From NCBI RefSeq assembly GCF_013204845.1, contig NZ_JABMKY010000018.1:62001-126000 (forward strand): a DNA stretch of 64,000 nucleotides, read 5' to 3'. Shown piece after piece: positions 51,026-60,088 of this stretch. Each line of letters starts with the position of its first letter. The first letter of the stretch is position 1. Origin of the DNA: Paenibacillus qinlingensis (GTDB taxonomy: Bacteria; Bacillota; Bacilli; Paenibacillales; NBRC-103111). The translations under genes and the position numbers were made by a program. Under the pieces are notes generated by a model. The model was not told the DNA's origin. It did not search any database and saw only the letters and a list, made by a program, of their open reading frames with translations.

Positions 51026-52153
51026 TTACATGGTTTCACCCATATTCTTTATTTTCGTCTTCACAGTAACTTGTATTTCAGCCTCCGAGAAGGCATGACC
51101 CCAATCATCCTGCACGATCTCCCAAGCTTTGAATTGATAGCCACGCGCATAATCACCTAGACCAATGGGATCAATTTCATGCTTTTGCATGTTGGCAACG
51201 AGTGCGTTAGCTTTCATTTCTAACTGTTTATTTAACTCGCCTTCAAGCTTGGCGGCGTCATTCCTTACATCCACGCTGAAATATTTCTCGGTCAATTGAA
51301 CGGGCATCGTTAGCTGGATATCAAAGTGAAATTTATTCTGAATATAGCTGACTTTAAGATCCCGTTGAACTTGTAAAGCATAGAAGCTGATCCCTCCTGT
51401 GTCGAAAAGGGAGTCACCTTTTTCCTCGGGAAGCACGAGAGTAAAAGAGAGAGAGCCCTGTTTATCGTTTTGTAGCATGAGTAATAGTTCACTTTCCGTG
51501 TGATCGATGGCGTAGGCGTACTTCCCTTTCTTATTTAACAACAGGGTACCCGTCGCTACGACATCCTCCGTATCCTTTCGCATGTTGGTTAAGTAAGGGG
51601 TTATGCCTTTATTAAACATTAATCGGTGGAGGTCAAATAGTGTGGTGACTTGCACTAAATTATGCATATGTGCCGTGTCGACGAGTTTGGCAATGTGCAT
51701 GGATAATCTCCGTTTATTGCGAGGTGCGAATTTAATAATCTCCTCGACGGAGCCCTCGACGGCGATGACCCTTGCTGTTTCGGATGTTCGGGGGTCACGG
51801 TAAAAGGCATCCATCAGCTTAAACCAATCTGGATGAGCAAGAATTTGTTTGCCGATCAGCACATTTTGGACTTTTCCTGAACTAATAAGAGCAGAGACAC
51901 GACCTTCAAATTCGTTTCGCCCATCTTTTAAGGTAATTCCCGTCACTTGCGTGACTTCATTTTTCTCCTTAGCTTCCTTGTTAAAAACAGGACTCGATGA
52001 ATAAATAACAAGGTTATTTTCTTTATCTAAATCAAGCCCCACCATGAGTGAAAGTGTCACATTTTCCAAAGGCAGCTGATCATTGCAGCTCGACATGGCA
52101 ATGATCAAGGCGAATATAGAGAAGAGAATAAGGCTTGTTCGCATGGGTTTCAT
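51026..52153 (-). CDS. Spore germination lipoprotein, GerC type
   Basis: 375 residues of the Ger(x)C family. The lipoprotein signal ends in AMSSCND with Cys 23; the core has the family sequence LMVGLDLDKENN, then RNKRRLSMHIAKL and a C-terminal helix bundle. It is the C subunit of a nutrient germinant receptor on the inner spore membrane. Its start overlaps the stop of the B-subunit gene as ATGA. Confidence 0.93.
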   Translation of the reverse strand: MKPMRTSLILFSIFALIIAMSSCNDQLPLENVTLSLMVGLDLDKENNLVIYSSSPVFNKEAKEKNEVTQVTGITLKDGRNEFEGRVSALISSGKVQNVLIGKQILAHPDWFKLMDAFYRDPRTSETARVIAVEGSVEEIIKFAPRNKRRLSMHIAKLVDTAHMHNLVQVTTLFDLHRLMFNKGITPYLTNMRKDTEDVVATGTLLLNKKGKYAYAIDHTESELLLMLQNDKQGSLSFTLVLPEEKGDSLFDTGGISFYALQVQRDLKVSYIQNKFHFDIQLTMPVQLTEKYFSVDVRNDAAKLEGELNKQLEMKANALVANMQKHEIDPIGLGDYARGYQFKAWEIVQDDWGHAFSEAEIQVTVKTKIKNMGETM

Positions 52154-53256
52154 GGGACAGCCCCCCGTGACATTCGTCGCGTGCCTGCTAGAATAACCCA
52201 CAGAAGTAGAGGAATGACGAAAGCAATACCAATACCGATAGTTTGAATAAGATTACTTAATTGTAAACTTTGGTTCCAACCAGGCTTCCAAACCCATGTC
52301 ACACCGATCATTGTGGTGAGGATGAGCAGGATATGAAGCCGAGGTTGCCCCTTGATGCCAAGCTGCTGCGTGCATATGACTGTCGCATAGAGCATGGGCA
52401 TCCAGGTTCTCATGATAATGAGTAAGTAAAAAGAGAGGATGAGAATATCGAACCGTTCTAGAAAGCGAAATTCAATGATTTTGAACATAGACATGAGTGT
52501 ATTATGATATTGCGTAATTTCATCCGGACTAAAATTTATAAAAGCAAGCAAAGTAAACAACATGTAAACACTAAAGGTAATCAAATTTGCAAGAATGATA
52601 CCGAGGGAGGCAGATTTCTTTTTTTCCAAGTAGGGATAAAGAAAGAAAGCAATCTCAAATCCTGTAAACGATAAAATCGTGGACTTAACAGTTTGGAAGA
52701 TGGGGATCCAGCCATGTTTCAGGACAGGAAGCAGATAAATCCAATGGGCGTGTTTGAATAAATGGATGGCGGCCATTAGGAATCCGACAAACAAGAATAG
52801 TAACATTTCCGAATAGCGGCCAATGATGCGAAATCCACCTCTAGTGATCATATAAGCAGGAAGTAGGAATAGCAGCATGAGGACAGATGTGCTGGTTTGC
52901 TGCATAATCCAATTCTGAATGAGCAGGCTCATGCGATTATAGATGAGAAAGATAAACAGGAGGAAGTACACGGCAAATACAATCATGCCTACTTTACCAA
53001 CCCATTTACCGAAGTAGTGATGGAGTAAATCGATGATCGTACCGGTGCCGGTGGGGTGCCGTTTCATCACTTGAATGATAATGAGACTACTGGCTGTAGA
53101 AGCGAGCCATCCAATGATTAAGACAATCCATCCGTCAGTACCGCAGCCTTTGGCGAGGTCGCCAGGTAAAGGGATCAAGCCAACACCCAGTTGAACACTA
53201 TGAATAATCAAAATGTACTGAAACAGTGTAATCTGATTGCCTTTAGCTATATTCAA
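52150..53256 (-). CDS. Spore germination permease, GerB type
   Basis: 368 residues, ten membrane segments, of the APC-superfamily endospore germination permease type (GerAB/GerKB). The start ITLFQYILIIHSVQLGVGLIPLPG is characteristic. It is thought to bind germinant. Start is TTG 53256 after AAAGGAGATG; it overlaps the A-subunit gene by 4 bp, and its own stop overlaps the C-subunit start. Confidence 0.94.
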   Translation of the reverse strand: MNIAKGNQITLFQYILIIHSVQLGVGLIPLPGDLAKGCGTDGWIVLIIGWLASTASSLIIIQVMKRHPTGTGTIIDLLHHYFGKWVGKVGMIVFAVYFLLFIFLIYNRMSLLIQNWIMQQTSTSVLMLLFLLPAYMITRGGFRIIGRYSEMLLFLFVGFLMAAIHLFKHAHWIYLLPVLKHGWIPIFQTVKSTILSFTGFEIAFFLYPYLEKKKSASLGIILANLITFSVYMLFTLLAFINFSPDEITQYHNTLMSMFKIIEFRFLERFDILILSFYLLIIMRTWMPMLYATVICTQQLGIKGQPRLHILLILTTMIGVTWVWKPGWNQSLQLSNLIQTIGIGIAFVIPLLLWVILAGTRRMSRGAVP

Positions 53257-54824
53257 GAAGAATCATCTCCTTTCTGTTTGGCCTCACCATATCGACGCTT
53301 CTGGAGAGAACGAATGCTTTGGGGGCGATGGATCATATTTTTGAGTGGCAATCGTATGAAGACATCCTTCCAGTCCTTTATCCGCACTGGCGCAATAGGC
53401 GTACTGTAGGGTTCTCCGAGAGACTGTAAGCTAATGATATGAGCGATGATGACCATGACACCTGCCATCATCCCTATAACACCATACATGGAGGCGATCG
53501 TCATCATCGGAAAACGGATTAAACGAACAGAAGCCGCCATGTCGTAATTCGGGAGAATGAAGGAAGCGACCGCTGTAGAGGCGACGACAACGACCATGAG
53601 ATTGCTTACAATGCCCGCTTGAACCGCTGCTTGACCGATGACAATCCCTCCGACAATTCCCACTGTTTGACCAACTGGCGCAGGTAACCGTATACCTGCT
53701 TCTCTCAGCATTTCGAGCATGATTTCCATGATTAGCGCCTCTATAAAAGGCGGATAGGGGACGGCTGAACGAAACTCACCGATGGACAAAATCAAATCCA
53801 AGGGAATCAGTTCATGGTTAAATGAGATACACGCAATATAAAACGCGGGAAGAAATGCAGCGATGATACAAGCGAAGAAACGAAGCAGTCGAAAGAAGGT
53901 GGCAACTGGCCAACGTGTGCTGTAATCGTCAATGCCTTGGAAGAAGGCTGCAATCCCAACTGGCGCGATCAATACGCTGGAGGAGCGGTCCACGACGACA
54001 CAGTATCTCCCTTGCAACAGTTGAGAGGCAGCCGTATCTGGGCGTTCAGTAGTGATCATCTGAGGAAACAAGGAAAAAGGATTATCTTCAATTAACTCCG
54101 CAAGCTCACCTGTATTTAGAATGCAGTCGATTTGTAAGTTCGTGATACGTCGCTCTAATTCATGGCGTATTTCTGGAAGCGCTACATCTTCTAAATACAA
54201 GATGGATACTTTGCTTTTCGTCCGATTTCCGACAAAAAATTCTTTGATTTTCAGCTCTCGACTGGAGAGGTATCGACGAATTAATGCAATATTTTGACTG
54301 CCTGTTTCTATAAAACCTTGATGAGCGCCTTTAAGAGAGGCTTCGATCTGTGAATCCGTAATGCCTCGTTGCGGCCAGCCTTGTGTTTCTAATGAGAAGG
54401 CATGAGCTTGCCCATCGATGAAAAGAACGCTATAGCCTCTCAAAATGGCATTTTCTACGGCTTCCCAAACAGGGAGGTTTTTGAGGTCTCCTAAAGCGAC
54501 AGGCAATTCATCTCTGCCATCCGTAGTCGTGTAAAACATGAGCTGGTGAAGGACGTTATTATTGATAGAGTTTTTATCCACGAGCCCATCTAAATAGGTC
54601 AGGGCTGCTGGCGCTCCAGTTTGTTTATACGTGAAGGTACGGACGATCAAATCGGGTGTGTCGCTGAAAATCGTGGCGAGTTGATCTAGATTTTCGGAAA
54701 GGCTTGTGGAAATTTCGACGATATCGGATGATGGCGGTTCCTGTTGATCGTTGGAGTTGTCCTCTAGCATCCGATGTGCTGCTTTAAATAAACGGCGGAT
54801 CAGTTCCATGTTCAACCATCCCAT
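53253..54824 (-). CDS. Spore germination protein, GerA type
   Basis: 523 residues. A long soluble N-terminal half (to about 300) with the family segment GRYCVVVDRSSSVLIAP is followed by four to five membrane segments with FLPAFYIACISFNHELIP and GQAAVQAGIVSN. It is the A subunit of a germinant receptor. Start is ATG 54824 or the in-frame ATG 54809; neither has a strong ribosome site. A forespore-type promoter is expected upstream but was not convincingly seen. Confidence 0.94.
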   Translation of the reverse strand: MGWLNMELIRRLFKAAHRMLEDNSNDQQEPPSSDIVEISTSLSENLDQLATIFSDTPDLIVRTFTYKQTGAPAALTYLDGLVDKNSINNNVLHQLMFYTTTDGRDELPVALGDLKNLPVWEAVENAILRGYSVLFIDGQAHAFSLETQGWPQRGITDSQIEASLKGAHQGFIETGSQNIALIRRYLSSRELKIKEFFVGNRTKSKVSILYLEDVALPEIRHELERRITNLQIDCILNTGELAELIEDNPFSLFPQMITTERPDTAASQLLQGRYCVVVDRSSSVLIAPVGIAAFFQGIDDYSTRWPVATFFRLLRFFACIIAAFLPAFYIACISFNHELIPLDLILSIGEFRSAVPYPPFIEALIMEIMLEMLREAGIRLPAPVGQTVGIVGGIVIGQAAVQAGIVSNLMVVVVASTAVASFILPNYDMAASVRLIRFPMMTIASMYGVIGMMAGVMVIIAHIISLQSLGEPYSTPIAPVRIKDWKDVFIRLPLKNMIHRPQSIRSLQKRRYGEAKQKGDDSS

Positions 54825-55127
54825 AAATTCTCAATTTCACGATACTGTCTTTCATTGTTCCATGGCACACGCTATTTTATGCGTCTTAAAGGCTAGATCA
54901 CAACGAATCGCTTGGAGGTAGAAAGAACTAGAATAATCAGTGAAAAATGGAGGTTACGAGTTTGAAAACGCTTGCATTTAAGCGCTTTCAAGAGATATAT
55001 CGAAAAAAACAAAGTTTTTTGTGAATTTCACCACATTTTCAGCAGGATTTCGTGTTTTTTTGTCGTATTTACTTCTTTACCAGAAAATTAATCTCTACAA
55101 ATTAATATGGAATTGGGAGAGAACCGT
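54825..55127. other. 303-bp divergent gap with paired cre-like sites and a tiny frame
   Basis: The gap separates the ger operon from the acetyltransferase gene. It holds a perfect CcpA-site match at 54963-54976, an inverted near-match at 54977-54990, a 20-codon frame from TTG 54962 with GGAGGT upstream, an A/T hairpin near 55003-55020, and an 11-bp palindrome GTGAATTTCAC at 55021. No conventional promoter was identified with confidence. Confidence 0.5.
54963..54990. promoter_or_regulatory. Inverted pair of cre-like sites
   Basis: TGAAAACGCTTGCA fits the catabolite-responsive element consensus at every position. The adjoining TTTAAGCGCTTTCA, read in reverse, fits except at one position. The pair abuts with no gap. 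Confidence 0.55.
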
Positions 55128-55559
55128 ATGCATGTTCGTTCATTTCAACTTGGTGATACCTCTTCGGTTAAAGAACTTCTAGAAGACGTTCTGTCGGAAA
55201 CCTGCTACGAGGAGACGATTGAAGCCTTCGCTCGTCAGCTTTCGTGGGACACGGAGCTTGTTTTAATCGCTCAAGAAGAAGAGCAAGTCGTAGGCATGAT
55301 TATCGGCACGATTGATAACAACAATGGCTACTACTATAGGATCGCAGTCGCAACAGCATATCAACGTAAGGGTATCGGCAAAGCTTTGATCGAGGCAATG
55401 AAGCAGCGGTTTCTCGGGCGGAATGTTAAGAAAATTATGGTAACGGTAGATGTGCACAATGAAATGGTGCTGCCTGTGTATGAGTCTGCTGGTTACAGTT
55501 CAGATGATTTTTCCAGAGCTGCTCATCGACTTAGCATTGTGAAAAAAGTAAGCGTCTAG
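55128..55559 (+). CDS. GNAT family acetyltransferase
   Basis: 143 residues with the acetyl-CoA-binding loop VATAYQRKGIGKAL near residues 76-89 (Q/RxxGxG/A) and the C-terminal NEMVLPVYESAGY. It transfers an acetyl group to an amine of unknown identity. GGGAGAG precedes ATG 55128, preferred over ATG 55107. It is followed by its own terminator. Confidence 0.88.
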   Translation: MHVRSFQLGDTSSVKELLEDVLSETCYEETIEAFARQLSWDTELVLIAQEEEQVVGMIIGTIDNNNGYYYRIAVATAYQRKGIGKALIEAMKQRFLGRNVKKIMVTVDVHNEMVLPVYESAGYSSDDFSRAAHRLSIVKKVSV

Positions 55560-55605
55560 TCTTCACTTGTTACTGGTAGGGAAATAAATAAGTTTGCTTC
55601 GAGGG

Positions 55606-55651
55606 AGCATATCTGTGCCGCCATTGCAATTGGGGGTCAGATATGCTTTTC
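55606..55651 (+). terminator. Terminator of the acetyltransferase gene
   Basis: AGCATATCTG and CAGATATGCT form a perfect 10-bp stem with a 22-nt loop and four T after it. A TATAAT at 55655 may start the next transcript. Confidence 0.8.
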
Positions 55652-55701
55652 TAGTATAATAAGGTGACGTTTCGGCAGCAATTGACAGAGGAGCATGGAA
55701 C

Positions 55702-56256
55702 ATGGATAATTTCACGCCGTATGTGATTAAAAGCTTTAAACACGACGGGCATCTACATCGCATGTGGTTGACCAATTGGCGGGTTCCTTCAAGTATGCTC
55801 CATGAAGAGCATCGGAAACAGGGCATGCTTGTGTTCATCAATAGTCAGACTAAGATTCAAGAAGCAGATGGCAAGGAGTGGGTTAGCCGCATTCCCGGGG
55901 TTTCTTTTTTTATTCCGAAAATGTGGTTTAATATCGTTGCGCTCATGGAGGAGACAGGGGTACGGTATTACTGTAATGTGGCCTCTCCTTTATATGTGAA
56001 TCAGCACATCTTAACATATATCGATTATGACTTGGATGTTATTCGGTTGCCAGACCGAACGGTACATATTGTGGATCAAGATGAATACGAGCGTCATAAG
56101 CTCGGCTACCATTACTCGTCCCTTGTCGAAACGAAGGTCAAGGAGGGACTTGCAGCGCTGCTGGCGTTAGTGAATGAGGATAAGCCTCCTTTTCAGGATG
56201 ACATGGTGACCTATTATTATGAGCAATGGGAAAAGTATAAGAGCGGAGGCGGTTGA
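55702..56256 (+). CDS. DUF402 nucleoside tri-/diphosphatase (YgaC/Ntdp type)
   Basis: 184 residues of the DUF402 barrel. Typical segments are HLHRMWLTNW near residue 17, WFNIVALMEETGVRYYCNVASP, and the acidic metal-binding group YIDYDLDV with DQDEYERH. Members hydrolyse nucleoside tri- and diphosphates. GAGGAG precedes the ATG. The signal peptidase gene starts immediately after its stop, so the two are co-translated. Confidence 0.88.
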   Translation: MDNFTPYVIKSFKHDGHLHRMWLTNWRVPSSMLHEEHRKQGMLVFINSQTKIQEADGKEWVSRIPGVSFFIPKMWFNIVALMEETGVRYYCNVASPLYVNQHILTYIDYDLDVIRLPDRTVHIVDQDEYERHKLGYHYSSLVETKVKEGLAALLALVNEDKPPFQDDMVTYYYEQWEKYKSGGG

Positions 56257-56856
56257 GTGAGCTTCTTTGTAGGGCGAGAAGATTCGAAAAGGCAAGTTTC
56301 TGCACAAGGGTATGTCCATGAATCGAAAAGCTTCACGCACGAGCTGTGGGACTGGACGAAATCCATTCTCGTAGCTCTTCTTGTTGTTATCATTGTTCAT
56401 CAATTTGGTTTCAATCTATCTACGGTGCGCGGTCACTCGATGGATCCGACGCTTCGAGAAGGTGAGTGGCTCTTCGTGAACAAAGCCATCACCTACTTGA
56501 AAGCACCTAGTCGTGGTGAAATCGTTATTCTCGAGGAGCCTGAGAGGTTAGCGTTACCTCAGCACCCTTTGTTGGTCAAAAGGGTCATCGCAATCGCAGG
56601 TGATGAGGTGCAGGGCCGCCAAGGGGCTCTTTATGTCAATGGGGATAAAGTTACCGAGCCTTATGCGGATACACCAATCGAGGATGGCGATTTCGGTCCG
56701 ACAGAAGTCGGACCAGGTCAGATCTTCGTAATGGGCGATAATCGGCATCAGGCAGCAAGTGCAGACAGCCGTATGTTCGGGGTCATACCGATCAGTCTCG
56801 TACAAGGACGGGCTGAGTTTGTGTTATGGCCGTTCGATATGGCGGGAAAGCTATAA
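56257..56856 (+). CDS. Type I signal peptidase
   Basis: 199 residues. One membrane segment (about 36-52) is followed by the catalytic Ser 61 in GHSMDP and the general-base Lys 108 in LLVKRVIAIAGD; GDNR is also present, with S26-type NRHQAADSR variation (HQAASADS). It removes signal peptides from exported proteins. Start is GTG 56257 directly after the upstream stop, after GAGCGGAGG. Firmicutes often carry several such enzymes; which one this is cannot be told. Confidence 0.94.
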   Translation: MSFFVGREDSKRQVSAQGYVHESKSFTHELWDWTKSILVALLVVIIVHQFGFNLSTVRGHSMDPTLREGEWLFVNKAITYLKAPSRGEIVILEEPERLALPQHPLLVKRVIAIAGDEVQGRQGALYVNGDKVTEPYADTPIEDGDFGPTEVGPGQIFVMGDNRHQAASADSRMFGVIPISLVQGRAEFVLWPFDMAGKL

Positions 56857-56977
56857 ATACGTGTTCAAAAGGTCCGGTTTTCAGCACCGGAAGTTCCGCC
56901 TGAATTCAATATTCGATGTCGAGTATGCTTCTTGGACTGCTTCGTGATCAAAATTGGACTTGAGAGAGGTGTGCAGA

Positions 56978-58159
56978 TTGGCGGTTTCCATGACAGACAG
57001 AACAGACTGGCGTAAGTTACAACAAGAGATCGTGGAAGCCGCTCCCTCTCTTGGTATTGATAAGATCGGCTTCACTTCGGCGGAGCCGTTTCACGCCTTG
57101 AAAGACATCCTTCTCCGCCACAGGGAGAAGGGCTTCGAGTCCGGCTTCGAGGAGCCGGACATCGAGAAGCGGGTACATCCCGAGCTGACCTTCGACGCGC
57201 CACGGTCGATCATCTCGATCGCCGTCGCGTACCCGTCGAAGCTTTCGAACCCGCCCCGATCCGAGCCTGGGGCGTATCGGGGCATGATCTCGCGCTCCTC
57301 GTGGGGGAGCGACTACCACGACGTGCTTCGCGATCGGCTCGCGAAGCTGGAAGCCTTTATCGCCGAGCGCGTGCCGGAGGCGAGACTGATGAGCATGGTC
57401 GACACCGGAGTCCTCGTCGACCGCGCCGTTGCCGAACGTGCCGGCATCGGCTGGAGCGGCAAAAACTGCGCCGTCATCACCCCCGAATGGGGGTCGTGGG
57501 TGTATTTGGGCGAAATGATCACGAACATCCCGTTCGAATCCGATATAGGTATTATGGACCAATGCGGGGACTGCACGATTTGCATCGATGCCTGTCCAAC
57601 AGGGGCGCTAGTCGGCCCAGGGCAGCTCAATTCGAGCCGCTGCATCTCGTTCATCACACAGACCAAAGGGTATGTGGATGATGAATACAAACGCAAGATC
57701 GGCAATCGACTCTACGGCTGTGATACCTGCCAGGTCGTCTGCCCGAAGAACAAGGGGATGAACTGGACGCATCATCCCGAGCTTACGCCTGACCCGGAGA
57801 AGGTCAAGCCGCTGCTCATTCCCTTGCTCACGATGTCGAACAAGGAGTTCAAAGAGCAGTACGGGCGCATTGCGGCTTCCTGGCGCGGCAAAAAGCCCAT
57901 TCAGCGCAACGCAATCATCGCGCTCGGCAATTTCAAGGACCGCACAGCGGTGCCGGTCCTTCAGGATTTGTTGCGGAACGATCCTCGCCCGGAAATCCGG
58001 GCTACCGCAGCGTGGGCGCTGGGGCGCATTGGCGGCGAGGAAGCATTCGCCGCTTTAACTAAAGCTGCTGCGGCTGAGCAAGAGCCGCAGGTGAAGACGG
58101 ACATCGAGAAAGCCATAGCTGTACAGAACAGTCAAGCCGTGGCCATACAGGAGGAGTAA
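56978..58159 (+). CDS. queG: Epoxyqueuosine reductase
   Basis: 393 residues. It performs the last step of queuosine synthesis in tRNA, using cobalamin. The N-terminal part binds cobalamin; two 4Fe-4S sets follow (CGDCTICIDACP near 195 and CDTCQVVCP near 245); the end has HEAT repeats (AVPVLQDLLRNDPRPEIRATAAWALGRIGG). TTG 56978 has GAGAGGTG six bases upstream; ATG 56990 is possible. Two stretches (57090-57560 and 57700-58060) are strikingly G+C-rich for this window. Confidence 0.95.
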   Translation: MAVSMTDRTDWRKLQQEIVEAAPSLGIDKIGFTSAEPFHALKDILLRHREKGFESGFEEPDIEKRVHPELTFDAPRSIISIAVAYPSKLSNPPRSEPGAYRGMISRSSWGSDYHDVLRDRLAKLEAFIAERVPEARLMSMVDTGVLVDRAVAERAGIGWSGKNCAVITPEWGSWVYLGEMITNIPFESDIGIMDQCGDCTICIDACPTGALVGPGQLNSSRCISFITQTKGYVDDEYKRKIGNRLYGCDTCQVVCPKNKGMNWTHHPELTPDPEKVKPLLIPLLTMSNKEFKEQYGRIAASWRGKKPIQRNAIIALGNFKDRTAVPVLQDLLRNDPRPEIRATAAWALGRIGGEEAFAALTKAAAAEQEPQVKTDIEKAIAVQNSQAVAIQEE

Positions 58160-58160
58160 G

Positions 58161-58697
58161 ATGAAACAGCCGCAAGAAACAGTCTTGCTCACCTATACCG
58201 AGATTGACTCGCCCATCGGTCCCCTCGTGCTTGTGGCATCCCCACAAGGCCTCTGCAAGGTCGAATTCGGTACCTTTGAGAAGAATCGAGAACAACGTGA
58301 GGGGTGGGCAGGTCGTTGGTATGGGGCGTTTGAGCTAAGCGAAAATGCAGAGCAGCTAGCGCACGTAGCTGACCAGTTAACGCAGTATTTTAAGAGAGAA
58401 CGAGAGAGCTTCGATGGGGAGCTGGATCTACAAGGAACGGATTTCCAGAAGCGTGTATGGCTGGCTTTGCAAACGATCCCTTATGGGGAGACAGCTTCCT
58501 ATAAACATATAGCGGAAGCGATCGGCTCACCTAAAGCTGTTCGAGCGGTAGGGGGAGCGAACAATCAGAATCCCATTCCTGTCATCATCCCATGTCATCG
58601 GATTATTGGAGCGAACGGCGATCTTGTAGGTTATGGCGGGGGCCTTCCGACCAAAGTCCACTTATTAGATTTGGAACAACGAACATTGCTCTCCTAG
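58161..58697 (+). CDS. Methylated-DNA--protein-cysteine methyltransferase
   Basis: 178 residues. It repairs O6-methylguanine by moving the methyl group to its own Cys 145 in IPCHRI. The helix-turn-helix with Arg finger (ASYKHIAEAIGSPKAVRAVGGANNQNP) is intact. GGAGGAG precedes the ATG, which starts one base after the queG stop. It belongs to the Ogt/AdaB class by length. Confidence 0.95.
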   Translation: MKQPQETVLLTYTEIDSPIGPLVLVASPQGLCKVEFGTFEKNREQREGWAGRWYGAFELSENAEQLAHVADQLTQYFKRERESFDGELDLQGTDFQKRVWLALQTIPYGETASYKHIAEAIGSPKAVRAVGGANNQNPIPVIIPCHRIIGANGDLVGYGGGLPTKVHLLDLEQRTLLS

Positions 58698-58731
58698 AAG
58701 TTCATCAACTACAACATGTGGAGTGAATCCT

Positions 58732-59763
58732 ATGAAATATGTGCATTTGGATTCGGTGGAGTCTGGTCAATACCTGGGACGTACGATATATGCCAGTAAT
58801 GGGGCTATTTTGCTTTCGGAGAATGTGCAGCTAACCGTGTTTATGATTAACACGCTGAATCGAATTGGCGTGACGATGATTTATATCAAAGACCCGAATC
58901 TGGAAGATGTAGAAATCCCAGAAATCCTGTCGGATGAAACGAAGCGGCTTGTCATGACACAGATGGGACAGACGTTCGCTTCTATTCAATCAGGGAAAGA
59001 TTTCAACACACGCAACGTCAGCATGTCCATCAACACACTGTTAGATGAGATTATGAAAAATCGTGATGTCCTTGTCCAGTTGAATGATATTCGGACACAG
59101 GACAATCAGATGTATATCCATGCCATGAACGTCTGCATGATGGCTGTGCTCATCGGGATGAATATGGGTATGAATGCGACCCAATTGAAGGATCTCGCTA
59201 TGGGGGCGCTGCTGCATGATATTGGAAAAGTTGAGCTGCTCACAGATGACGAATCAGAGGATCCGCGGCGACACCATACGTGGCGCGGGTTTGAGCTATT
59301 GAAGAATAAGCGTGAATTCAATCTGCTCATTGCACATGTTGCCTTTCAGCATCATGAGGCACTGAATGGAGAAGGCGTTCCGAGAGGCATCACGGGCGAT
59401 GATATTCATCTCTATGCCAAAATAACAGCCGTCGCCAATATGTACGACAACTTACTCTTTGATATGTCTGCAGGACGCCGCAAGCTGCCTCATGAAGCCT
59501 GTGAATACATGCTGGCATTGGCGGAAACGAAGCTGGATCGCGATGTGTTGATTCAATTTTTGAAAATTGTTTCGATTTATCCGACAGGCACTTCGGTGCG
59601 GTTGACGAATCGGGAGACTGGCGTAGTCGTTGGTCAGCATCGAGGACTTCCAACGCGTCCGATTATTCGAATTGTGAAGCAAGATGCCGCAGATAAAGTG
59701 CTGGATATCAAAGAGATTGATCTGGCGAAAGAAACAACTTTATTCATTGAACAAGTTCTTTAA
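58732..59763 (+). CDS. HD-GYP domain protein
   Basis: 343 residues. After an N-terminal domain of about 110 residues comes an HD-GYP phosphodiesterase-type domain: LLHDIGK near residue 163, HHTWRGFELL, and QHHEALNGEGVPRG where most members have HHExxDGxGYP. Asp to Asn and GYP to GVP changes make activity on cyclic di-GMP uncertain. GGAGTG precedes ATG 58732. Confidence 0.88.
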   Translation: MKYVHLDSVESGQYLGRTIYASNGAILLSENVQLTVFMINTLNRIGVTMIYIKDPNLEDVEIPEILSDETKRLVMTQMGQTFASIQSGKDFNTRNVSMSINTLLDEIMKNRDVLVQLNDIRTQDNQMYIHAMNVCMMAVLIGMNMGMNATQLKDLAMGALLHDIGKVELLTDDESEDPRRHHTWRGFELLKNKREFNLLIAHVAFQHHEALNGEGVPRGITGDDIHLYAKITAVANMYDNLLFDMSAGRRKLPHEACEYMLALAETKLDRDVLIQFLKIVSIYPTGTSVRLTNRETGVVVGQHRGLPTRPIIRIVKQDAADKVLDIKEIDLAKETTLFIEQVL

Positions 59764-59764
59764 T

Positions 59765-59794
59765 TTGTAAACCGTGGAACAGAAATGATATGAT
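59765..59794 (+). promoter_or_regulatory. Sigma-A-like promoter of the YneF-like gene
   Basis: TTGTAA and TATGAT are separated by 18 bp, about 48 bp before the start at 59842. It would drive the small membrane protein gene and folE. Confidence 0.5.
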
Positions 59795-59841
59795 AGAACA
59801 AGCATTCTATTCTAAATTTGTACAAGCAGGGGGCACAGGTT

Positions 59842-60063
59842 ATGTGGAGTTATTTAATTCCCATTCTCACATTGATTGCAGGTTTGGTTGGCGGTTTCTT
59901 TATTGGTGTATTCTATTTAAAGAGACAGCTGGAATCCATGCAAAACAATCCTGAAATGCTAGCCAAAATGGCGAAGCAAATGGGCTACAACATGAATAAG
60001 CAACAATTGAATAAAGCACAACAAATGATGAAGAATCAAAATTTTAACCAAAAGCGGAAATAA
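59842..60063 (+). CDS. YneF/UPF0154 family small membrane protein
   Basis: 73 residues: one N-terminal membrane segment with GLVGGFFIG, then the conserved NPEMLAKMAKQMGYN and a Gln/Asn/Lys-rich tail. Members are single-pass proteins of unknown function common in Firmicutes. ATG 59842 follows GCAGGGGG; a TTG at 59818 is less likely. FolE follows within 26 bp. Confidence 0.9.
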   Translation: MWSYLIPILTLIAGLVGGFFIGVFYLKRQLESMQNNPEMLAKMAKQMGYNMNKQQLNKAQQMMKNQNFNQKRK

Positions 60064-60088
60064 GAAATAGGGTGGAGTGATAGAGAAG

